Positions 55,031 to 64,000 of a stretch of 64,000 bases of DNA are shown here, in pieces. The stretch spans positions 38,177,564 through 38,241,563 of the forward strand of contig NC_080561.1 of assembly GCF_030253575.1 (NCBI RefSeq), in the 5' to 3' direction. Positions within the stretch are counted from its first letter, which is position 1. The number at the start of each line of letters is the position of its first letter. The position numbers and the translations under genes were made by a program. Under the pieces are notes generated by a model. The model did not search any database and had not been told where the DNA came from. It was given only the letters and a program-made list of their open reading frames with translations. Source of the stretch: Rhododendron vialii (lineage: Eukaryota > Streptophyta > Magnoliopsida > Ericales > Ericaceae).

Positions 55031-56390
55031 ATACATATGCAACATACCTTAATGATTAATTAAAGCAAATCAACAATAATTGAAGGCTGGTTGTCTAAAG
55101 TATCCATCAAAATTATGCCAAGCCGCACGTTATGGGACCATACTGTTTGGAGAATAATACTAATTAAGAGTTTAATAATGTTAAGATTATGAACGATCAA
55201 AAATTCCCACATAATTAAACACACTTTCTACGCGGGATAGCCATGGCCAATCAGAGGAGCACAATTGTACGCTCTATTCTTTTTCTTTTTTTCATCCGTG
55301 ATGGATTCTATCTGATTCGGCCTGATCCTGTTCGAATGAATTGGTGATTCGGAGATTTTTTTTCGAAGATCAGAATGAATTTGTTGAAGAATTTGAAATA
55401 ACATTCAAGAAACGGGTTGGAGGCGGGTTAACATGTCCCCGCCCTTACCCACCCTGTTTCATTTTCTTGAAATAAATTGTACGCTAATATTTTCAAACTT
55501 GAGAAAATATAACTGTACCTTTTAAGTATTATGGAAATACAAGTGTACTTGTTAATATCTTATGATTTAGGAAAAAGATAAATATACATTTTAATTGTTG
55601 TAATGTTTCGCGTAGTATTTATTTTGAAGAGACTTTCATTTTTTCAAGTTTGGATCCCTGTCCTGAATTTGTGGTAGGGATGGCGGATTAAAAAAACCTT
55701 CCCGTTATGAATCGGGGTGGGGCAGGGACGGAAAATTGGTTCGAGAACTAAGAACGGAGGTAATGATATTCAACCCGTCCTCAGGCCCAGCCCAAGGCAA
55801 GGCAGAAGAGGCGGCCATTGCCTAGGGCTCCTAAACAAATGGCGTAGAGCCAAATTTACGTTAGATTTGACACTGATCAAAGGAGGATATGCCAAAATTA
55901 CCGTTTCCACCACGTAATATTTGAATTCATGGATTGGAGATGCTCTACTAGATGGTTCTAGAATTTTTTTTTTCGGGGTTGTCATAATTGAGTAGTAACT
56001 TAAACAATCAGTTTTATATAAGGAATTTGATTTTTATACTCTCCTTTTTACCACATATACTTCTTTTTTTTTGTCTTTATTTGGTGTGAATTTACTCTAT
56101 TGCCCCTTTATGGGTGAAAAAGTGAATTTATGAAAGGGTAAAAAAGTAAATTCACGTGAATAAGGACAAAAAAATGGAGTGAATATGATAAAAAATGGAG
56201 TGTAGAAATCAGTCTCCTTATATAAAATCAAATATTAATAAATTGGTCTAATGCTTTGACAGAAAACGTTTGATTTTTCGTATTTGTTTTGCCCTTTCGC
56301 CGTAAATTTAGTTTTTCATCCTTTACTCACATCCAAATAACGAGTTGGATAGTACACTATAAGGCGTTCGAATTTAACGGACCTGGTCGT
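55031..56390. other. Intergenic downstream of the BBE-like gene
   Basis: AT-rich, no gene. 55780-55980 ('cagcccaaggcaaggcagaa', 'ggagatgctc') looks like repeat debris. Confidence 0.5.
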
Positions 56391-58088
56391 TCAAATAACG
56401 AGTTGAACTTGAAGTATATAAATTACCATGCATATTATGAGAAATAATTTAGGATGCTCATTAGAATATCCGTGGCCCAAGGCAGAGCCGCTTATGGGTG
56501 GAATGCTTTGCTCATTCCTGAAGAAGTTACCAGGATCAACCTTGGCCTTCACATGAACCAATCTCTTAAAGTTATTCCCATAATATTTCAACCCCCAAAT
56601 GCTTGCTTGTTCATAGCTTGTGTTCCCTTTGTTATTTACCCCCAGATCAAGATCTCTGTAGTTTAGATATGCAGATCTTGGATTCTTGGTAACGTAAGGA
56701 GTCATAAAGCTATGAAATCTTCGGATCCCTCTCATCTGCCGGTCGAACACACTTTTCCCTCGTTCGTACGACCAGACTGCGTAATGGATGCTGTATAAGG
56801 TCCCCGCTCTGTGAGGGAAAGGCGTCGCGGATTCCGAGACCTCGCTCAACCTTCCACCGAAAGGACTGAATTGCATCTCGTTCATCTCCTCGGGGTGTTC
56901 CATGAGCCTTTTCCATATGGATTTGAGCCCTGTTTTAGAAATTGGCTCCGTCACATAGTCTGATTTTCCTTTGAAATATGACATTAGCGACCAAGTCCTG
57001 TTCAGCAAAATATCAAGCGGCATTCCGTTCATACCTGCCAAGTGAAGCGTTGAATCGATATAGCTCATTTCGGTACAGTCTGATCTCACCAAACCCAACT
57101 CGGGAAAGCTTCGTTGCATCAACGGGAGCAGCCTGTCGATTCCACCGAGGTACAAGGCAACAAATGAGGCTTGTACCGTTATTTTTCCGTCTCGGCTAGA
57201 ACGAGCTCTCCTCAGAAACAACCTGATAAGTAGCTTTTTATCGATTTTCACCGAAACGTATTGCCACCGGTGTACAATCTTAGTTGCATTTTGTTCCAAG
57301 TCTCTGATCACCATGAAAACAGTGACATTTTCGGGAACAGGCAATAGTTTTATGCGCCATGCAGTAATAACACCGAAACTTGCCCCTCCGCCTCCTCTAA
57401 TGGCCCAAAATAAGTCTTCCCCCATAGATTCCCGATTCATAATTCTGCCATCTGCATCGATTAATCGGGCATCGATGATGTTATCAGCAGCGATCCCATA
57501 GTTACGGGACATCATCCCGTACCCTCCCCCGCTAAAGTGTCCGCCAACGCCTACTGTAGGGCAAACACCGGCTGGAAAGCCAAGAGTTGGACTTTTCTTC
57601 GCTATGGCATGATAAAGTTCACCGATCGTGGCCCCGGCTTGAACCCATGCAGTGCTATTTCCGACATCATCAATAGTGATTGATCGAAAATTTACAAGGT
57701 CAACGATGACAAACGGGGCCTGGTAGGAAATGGAAGAGAGACCCTCGTAGTCATGTCCACCGCTCCGAACCCGAATTTGCATGCCATGCTGTTTGGAACA
57801 ATAAATGGCTGCTTGGATATGGGATTCTAGAAATGGTGTAATGATGACTAGAGGTTTGGGGGTTGCGAAAGACGGTAAGAATTGCTCCATTCGTATCGAG
57901 GATTGCAAAACGGATTCGTACGAAGAGTTGTGAGGAGTGTAAATGACTTTGGAGATTGAGTTAGAATCTGGAAACTGAAGGGAAAGGCATTGGAGAAAAC
58001 TCCCATGGGTATCAGCCGAAGTTGCCCACGAAATCAAGGACAGAAGAGAGATCGCAAGCGAAATCGATGAAGCATTTGGAGTCTTCAT
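56391..58088 (-). CDS. Berberine-bridge-enzyme-like FAD-dependent oxidase
   Basis: 565 residues from the preferred ATG (58088); the frame is open for eight more codons to an ATG at 58112. The preferred start gives a secretory signal peptide (ISLAISLLSLISWATSADTH). The FAD domain shows both covalent flavin sites typical of the family: His in VRSGGHDYEG and Cys in GVCPTVGVGGHFSGGGYG. The C-terminal BBE domain has YLNYRDLDLGVN, WGLKYYG and KVDPGNFFRNEQSIPP. Length, lack of introns and all motifs are normal, so the gene looks functional. Plant relatives oxidise alkaloids, monolignols, oligosaccharides or cannabinoids in the apoplast or vesicles; the substrate here cannot be told. Confidence 0.93.
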   Translation of the reverse strand: MKTPNASSISLAISLLSLISWATSADTHGSFLQCLSLQFPDSNSISKVIYTPHNSSYESVLQSSIRMEQFLPSFATPKPLVIITPFLESHIQAAIYCSKQHGMQIRVRSGGHDYEGLSSISYQAPFVIVDLVNFRSITIDDVGNSTAWVQAGATIGELYHAIAKKSPTLGFPAGVCPTVGVGGHFSGGGYGMMSRNYGIAADNIIDARLIDADGRIMNRESMGEDLFWAIRGGGGASFGVITAWRIKLLPVPENVTVFMVIRDLEQNATKIVHRWQYVSVKIDKKLLIRLFLRRARSSRDGKITVQASFVALYLGGIDRLLPLMQRSFPELGLVRSDCTEMSYIDSTLHLAGMNGMPLDILLNRTWSLMSYFKGKSDYVTEPISKTGLKSIWKRLMEHPEEMNEMQFSPFGGRLSEVSESATPFPHRAGTLYSIHYAVWSYERGKSVFDRQMRGIRRFHSFMTPYVTKNPRSAYLNYRDLDLGVNNKGNTSYEQASIWGLKYYGNNFKRLVHVKAKVDPGNFFRNEQSIPPISGSALGHGYSNEHPKLFLIICMVIYILQVQLVI

Positions 58089-58112
58089 TTTTGTCACAAA
58101 ACCACTTGTCAT

Positions 58113-60253
58113 GTTTGAAAGTCATGAGCCTCGGTATAGACAACTACTCGCGAGTTCGCGTAAAATCTTTCCGAGACTGTGGGGAGAGCGGTTCGATCGA
58201 ACGACAGAGTTTTCTACATGTTCGAATTGAAGACCGCAAAGAACGAACAATCCCCATTTCCCCAAGAGATTTTACACCTGAAAAACAGCCTAATGTTCTT
58301 GGTTGCAATTGCTTCTGTTACTAGTGCTGGAATATACTAATTTTTGACAGTTTCAAAACTTTAATCTTACGTTACAATAACTAGTTGAGTATACCATTCA
58401 CACTTGATTTTGGGGGTTATGCATATAGAGACATCTTCATGCTTATTGACTTTAATAGCCATTTTATTATTTGTCTGTTAGAGAATCTATGGCTATTCAC
58501 AGAATCTTTGCTATTTATTTCAAGCCTGAACTTAAGCTCGTGAAGTTTCCAGCTTGCGTTCTTGTTTATACTAGTTCCGAGCTTTGCACGTGCTTCGACA
58601 CAGCCTACAAATCCCAGTCGTACCTCTGTATATCGAGATTCACCGGCCTTTTGAAAGTACGTAGTCACGGACTTCTCCTTCTTCTTCATGATTCTCAATG
58701 GTAACTTTTGGCTTGTCTTTGACGACCACTTCGATCAAAACTCAACCATGATTTTTTATATATATGCTCGTACAAGTATCAAACGGCCTTTGAATGTGGG
58801 ACGCTTTGTGCCATCCACATCGCACTCGTGCTTAGCTAATAATCGGGCTACACGGCACTGCAATTTTTCGGCTTTTGTGTTGTGGCAAAAATTCGGGCTA
58901 CACGGCACTGCAAAGAATGCACATTACATTCTTTTATGATCTGATTTTCTTTTGTCCGGTGGCTTCTAATACCATCCGTGATCTTAGCTAGCTAGATGGA
59001 GTTTCGACCGTATCCGTCTCTGTTTTTTTGGCTCTGCAGTAAAGATTCAGAACGCAACCGAGGAAATGGAGAGAGACGGAGGACGGCATAGCGGACTAGT
59101 AGTAGTAGTGCAACGGAAGCGGGAGCATCAATTGATACATGGAGAGAGTCGGCTGTAGCGGCCATTAATTATTTTTGGTACCAGAGTACCTAAAACGGAT
59201 GTAGTCAAGTATACCTCGTGAATAGGGCAAAAAATCAGGTTCGAAGCGATACGCATCATGTATCAGAAGATCGAAAACCGAAAAAATCAGGTTCGAAGCG
59301 ATACGCATCATGTATCAGAAGATCCGAAAACCGAAAAAATCAGGTCGGAAGGGATACGCATAGGGTTGGCAATGGGGCGGGTAGGAGGTGGATACCACTA
59401 TCCCCATCCCCGATTCCTGAATCCAAATCCATCCCCATTCCCTCCCCGATCCCCACCGGGGAATTTTTGTTACCCTCCATCCCCTCTCCAAACGGGGAAC
59501 GGGGATCCCCGTAAAGAATCGGGGATCCAACTGGAACCACAGGCAAAACCGATATTCTTAATCCGGTATCTCTCCTGCAGCAAGACGCCAAGAACAAACA
59601 ACACACGCAAAGCTCTTTAAAGCTTTGTTTCTTAGTCTCTCAACACGACGCTATTTCACGAGTTTCCGACGTGAACAATATTTATCAGACGTGAATAATA
59701 TTTATTTGACTAGAACTATCGATTTGAGCTCTTTTTTCTACTAATCTTCTATCCGTGGTAAGTGAATTCAATTACTTCTATGTTAATTGACAGTGAGATT
59801 TAGTTTCTTTCTTTCTTCCTCACTTATGTATATACTAGTATTTACCCGAGCCTACAACACTACGCATTCCGCTTGGAATTGCACGTACTTATGACACTTG
59901 CTAGCTAGTGGCTCAAACACTAAATCAATTTATTAGTGTGTAGTATGTAATCTTTTTTTTAGTGGCACGAAAGAGAATCACACATGCTTACGGTACTCCC
60001 TCAAGTAAATTTTTAAGCTAGTTACAAAAAAGCTATCAATTTGCTTATGGAATCCCCAGAAATACCAAGTAAAAAAGTTAAAATAGTATTACTATGGATC
60101 CTCCACCACATCTATTAAACTCATTTGCAGAAATAAAAAAACATATTAGAATTCAGAAATCAAACACCATAAACTAACCATATAAAGAGTAAAAAAAAAT
60201 TAGTTTGGACCGCGAGAAAAAAATTGGCTATCGAAAAAAGCTACAAAGAATTC
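58113..60253. other. BBE-like promoter side and repeat-rich intergenic sequence
   Basis: No gene. 58850-58915 holds a 22-bp direct repeat ('cgggctacacggcactgcaa'). 59370-59540 has 'tccccatccccgattcc' and 'gaatcgggga' phrases typical of dispersed plant repeats. An ACTAG followed by 'tatttacccgagcc' at about 59836 resembles an inverted Helitron 3' end, but no partner end was found. Confidence 0.5.
59227..59345. repeat. Tandem repeat, about 54 bp, two and a part units
   Basis: Unit begins 'aaaaaatcaggttcgaagcg' and runs through 'catgtatcagaagatc' and 'gaaaaccg'. The third unit is partial and changed (aggtcggaaggg). Confidence 0.85.
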
Positions 60254-63200
60254 TGTAGAGATCCATAATTATTTTCTTAAATTTTAAATGTTTAATATGT
60301 ATTTGAATTATCAAAGTATGTATAACAATGTGGATATGAGTTGGGTCAATGTGAGATGACTTGAAAGTTGTGGGAGTTGGCGTGATACAATAGGAGTGAA
60401 AGGGTGAAAGTGTTATTTGTGCTATATAATTCAAAAAAAAAGGGGAGCAGGAGATTATTTTCTCTCTTTTCCTTTCCTTTCTTTTCTTCTTCTCCGGCGT
60501 CTCTCTCGGCTCTCACCTCTCTCACCTTCTCTCTTCGATTTCATCGATCACGAGTGAGACTTTTGAAAAATCCCAAGTACTAAAGTTGTTCTACGCGACG
60601 AGAGCTTCCTATCCATCGAAGAAAATTCACGATCGGAGCACTTCGAAGTTTCCTCCATGTTCGGGCTTGCTTCTAACCCTCGAGGTAGGGATCTCCTACC
60701 TTTCTTTACATGTTTAAGTGTTAGTTGGATGTACAAGAATCAAGTTTGATTATCTATTTTGAGTCTTGAATAAATCTTGAGCATGCTGAAAATTTCGTGG
60801 GTTTTGGTAATCTGTCTTTTGGGAGCCTTTCTGCTAGGAATTAATTTTTGGTATCTTCATAACAGTTAAAGTACGTTTCAATACGAAGATTTCGGTACCA
60901 AGATCATGCAAAACCGATAATCACACAATTAGTTATGAATTTTTGAATGCTGACTGTTTGCTGGATGTACGAATCTGTGCGAGGCTGTCTTCTTTTAAAT
61001 TTCTGGGCATGATGAACACTTTGGGTGGCTTTGGGTCTTTTACAGGAGTTGCATATTTAAGTTAAGAAGAGATTGGTGTTGGAATCAAGTAATTTGGTCA
61101 AGTATACAATTTTTGGTGAATTTCTAAAGTAGGGTTGGTCGACTAGGGCGAAAATGGTTGCGAATCTGTATTTCTTTTGATTGTTGGGTTAATTTCCTCT
61201 TGTTTCTGAACTTGGGATTTTTACTGAGTGTAGGGCTTGTAGTGGTTCTACTTTTGGCGTTGGTTTCAATATTTTTGGGTTTAAGTTGGAAGAGTTATGA
61301 TTTTTCAATCAATTTTACTTATTTCCGCGTAGAATCTGACAGCACAGGTAGACTTTGGTAAAATGGCCATAACTCCTAGCTCGGGACTTGAAATGACGCA
61401 CCGTCTGTTTTGTTAGAAACTAGACACATAGGGTTTTCCAACGATACATCCCATGCATCATGGGTATGTCCGAGCGATAACAAATTTGCACCCAAAGTTG
61501 ACCTAAATTCTGCCTTGCACCAGTTTTTACTGTTATGTTGAAGCTATAATCGCAAGGCCGTAGTTAGGTTACCCGAACTCTGTTTTTGATGTATGACCTA
61601 TGGATTCAAAGAAGAAGAAGTCTACTTTTCAATTGTTTAAGTGTCGCCCTGGAATTCATGTTGTTTAATTGGGATATGAGAACTAGTGAGCATAAGGGTT
61701 AAAATACTTGTAAACGATTGGAATAGAAAATGGATTAGATGGATGATACGATCGATGATAAATTCAGTTGTAGAATGTTTGACGCGATGTGTAAATTATT
61801 CGATGTCTTTCCATGAGATTGAGTCTCTGGGCTTGCAGGATACTTGCAGTGAGTTAAACAGGATTTGGTGAATCACTTGGCATGAGTGCATGGTTGTTAA
61901 GCATTAATGGGTACTACAAAGATGAGGATCGTTATAAGTATTTGCGAATTAGACTCTTAATGGAGATGTCACAAAGGGGGTCTATTAGGTGGTAATATGA
62001 GATGTGAAATAAATGGTTGATTTACAATGTGAAGGATGTGGGTTTTTGTGCTTTCTTTATTGAAATGATGAAGACAAGATTATTTACGTGTAACTGAATC
62101 TAAGTATTGGTGTGAGAGATGTGTTTTGCTATGTGTGGGGATTAGAGAAACGGTGGATAAAGAGATTGCTTGTTAGTGAGAATATGTGACACTAATTGAA
62201 CGATAATGAAAGCCACGGATCCACCGTAAGGTGTGATGCCGAACATGGGACGTACGGGGGTTTGATTCAAAGGATTTTAGTGGACGCACGGGGGTCCTAA
62301 AAGCCCGGAATTGATTCAAAGGATTTTAGTGGACGCACGGGGGTCCTAAAAGCCCGGAATTGATTCAAAGGATTTTAGTGGACGCACGGGGGTCCTAAAA
62401 GCCCGGAATTGAATCAAAAGGATTTTAGTGGACGCACGGGGGTCTTAAAAGCCCGGAATTGAATCAAAAGGATTTTAGTGGACGCACGGGGGTCCCAAAA
62501 GCCCGGAATTGAACGAAAGGATTTTAGTGGACGCACGGGGGTCCCTAGTGCCCGGAAGTGCACAAGAAAGCCACGGATCTACCGAAAGGTGTGATGCCGA
62601 AATGAACATAGGACGTATGGGGTCCTTAATGCCCGGAAATAAAATCGAAACACGTGACATGGTGAAACGGAGAATCTTGTTATTATTTATTATCAAACTA
62701 AGGTTGAAAATGTCAGTTTGAGTTGGTAACTTGGAATGTCTAATGTGTCAATACATGTTTTCTTTTATTTTTCCCTTTAGACTGCCAAATCCTTGTGGTT
62801 TGTTCTCCTGATGTGTGATGGGCAGTTCTGTGTGAATGTATAAGTGGTGCCTCGTGGTGTGATGCATTGTGAGAGTTTCATGTATGGTATTTGCTTGTCA
62901 GACTTATAAGGGAAATCTTAATGTGGAGGAATTTTGCTAGATGTTGAGATTTGAAGTTTGATTTGGGATTGACGGATGAGTTTCCTTGTTGTTGAGGTGC
63001 GGTATTGTTCGACTTGTCATTGCTTACCTTATGTTCTAGCTCTACATGCCTAGTGTGTATATTTTTGGTGAGAGGTTGGTTGGTTGTATGAGAAAAGGAA
63101 GTGAAAATATTTTGTTAAAGAACTCAGACTAATCTTTAGATCATTGAAATGGAAAATGAAAAAGCAGGGATTGGGTTGGGTAATGCCGTAGCGGTAAGCT

Positions 63201-63807
63201 GAGATTTTTAAGAATATTGGTGTGTGTGTGGGTGAGAGTGTTGGTGTTTGAGAAATGGAGTTAAATATTTTCCAGCGTGAGTATGACATTTTGAGCTTCA
63301 CTTTTGACAAAACAAGTACGCTTTTGGAAAATGTTTTCCCTTGTGATCTATCTTCACTTCTGCATGCAATTTAGGTATGGATATCTCTACGAGCTAGTGT
63401 AGCTCACCCTATCCTTTCAGGTACTCGCCATGGCACTTAGCTTGGATTGCATGGAGTGCACATTGAAACGGCTCTTGAGAGCTTCATTGGTATCATAAAA
63501 GAAGTGTTTATCATCTAGTCAAATTCATGTTGTGTACTTTACTCGCAATGGAGAGTTGTACCTTTTGATGAGAATATATGTAAAGCTATGTGTAAATTCC
63601 TCTCCTTGATCATTATGGAACTCATTTAATTGTAAACGTTTGGGAGACTTTATGTAAAAAAAAAAAAAAAATTTTTAGAGAGAAGAAGAAGAGACTTTGA
63701 TTCTTTATTTGGATTGGCATGACAGTCAAGGGTAAATATAGTTTGAGAGGAAGACTTTTGCTGTGGAAAATATATTATTATTTTAGCTGAAAATCGAGGG
63801 CGTGACA
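60254..63807 (+). mobile_element. Probable solo LTR, 3.55 kb
   Basis: Begins TGTAGAG and ends GGGCGTGACA, flanked by a 5-bp duplication AATTC (60249-60253, 63808-63812). A TATA box (ctatataattc, about 60421) is followed by a pyrimidine-rich leader. The end GGGCGTGACA resembles long LTRs of Del/Tekay-type chromoviruses. No ORF, no PBS after the right end and no second LTR, hence solo. The inverted ends match for three bases only, so the left boundary is the weaker one. Confidence 0.55.
62264..62558. repeat. Six tandem copies of a 49-50 bp unit
   Basis: Unit: 'gattcaaaggattttagtgg' then 'acgcacgggggtcctaaaag' then 'cccggaatt'. It starts at about 62264, 62313, 62362, 62411, 62461 and 62511. On both sides are diverged copies of 'aagccacggatc.accg.aag' (62211-62260, 62570-62627). 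Minus-strand ORF 62475-62696 arises from it. Confidence 0.9.
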
Positions 63808-64000
63808 AATTCAGACTTTGATTGAAATACCTAAGTGTAAGCGATCACCGGAGGCATAGTGATTGCCCGTGCCTACGGCACTATCCACCCCGATCGGAAT
63901 TGGCTCAATTTGCTGAAAATTATGTACCCATAGAGTTACTATTCTGAAATTCAATTTCTGCCAAGAATTGTATCAATTTCTATCCATGCAGACACGAGCA
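63808..64000. other. Short flank after the solo LTR
   Basis: No gene or repeat recognised in the final 190 bases. Confidence 0.5.

Noticed and set aside
59831..59880. Third Helitron (inverted 3' end at ACTAGTATTTACCC)
   Set aside because: No matching TCTATATAAT start found to the right and no clean hairpin; insufficient evidence.

Overview
The window is nuclear DNA from a flowering plant, most likely a eudicot; the species cannot be told from sequence alone. The evidence is intron-bearing plant genes (an AKR4C-type aldo-keto reductase, a CASP-like exon, an intronless berberine-bridge-enzyme-like oxidase) and dense plant-type transposons: a Tat-lineage Ty3/gypsy element, a copia LTR, L1-type LINEs, Helitrons, hAT, Mutator, Stowaway and CACTA-like elements, a tRNA-derived SINE and a probable solo LTR. 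There is no CRISPR array, rRNA gene or convincing functional tRNA.

Layout. 1-175: end of a copia LTR with a degenerate initiator-tRNA primer site. 659-10207: a Tat-lineage Ty3/gypsy element on the minus strand (5' LTR 9419-10207, PBS, gag-protease, decayed pol) with an extra antisense, intron-containing ORF on the plus strand at 659-2927. The element lies beyond exon 1 of a minus-strand CASPL5B-like gene (11272-11402). 13014-16023: a seven-exon aldo-keto reductase with two GC-AG introns. 16.7-45.5 kb: five minus-strand copies of an unrecognised family of small, one-membrane-span glycine-rich proteins (here GRP1-GRP5). 41.5 and 52.7 kb: a pair of 54-57 residue membrane peptides with a Cys cluster. 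56391-58088: an intact BBE-like FAD oxidase on the minus strand. 60254-63807: a probable solo LTR.

How it fits together. From about 23.5 to 54.6 kb the sequence is three diverged copies of one host segment, each starting with a GRP gene; the second and third also carry the Cys-cluster peptide gene. The copies act as empty-site controls for each other, so several insertions can be bounded almost to the base: a Helitron (26851-27993), a LINE with a second LINE and a MITE nested in it (33783-39735), a hAT MITE (33054-33365), a CACTA-like element (48700-50715) and a Mutator-type foldback (53512-54342). Relics resembling AKR intron 2 beside GRP2 and GRP3 suggest that AKR and GRP were first duplicated together and the extra AKR copies decayed.

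The best candidate for something undescribed is the GRP cluster. GRP3, GRP4 and GRP5 keep the same 124-bp spacing between start codon and TATA box. GRP2 has a MITE between the two. GRP1 appears to have lost its ancestral ATG and taken a new one from an inserted repeat. GRP5 has become histidine-rich. No function can be assigned from sequence.
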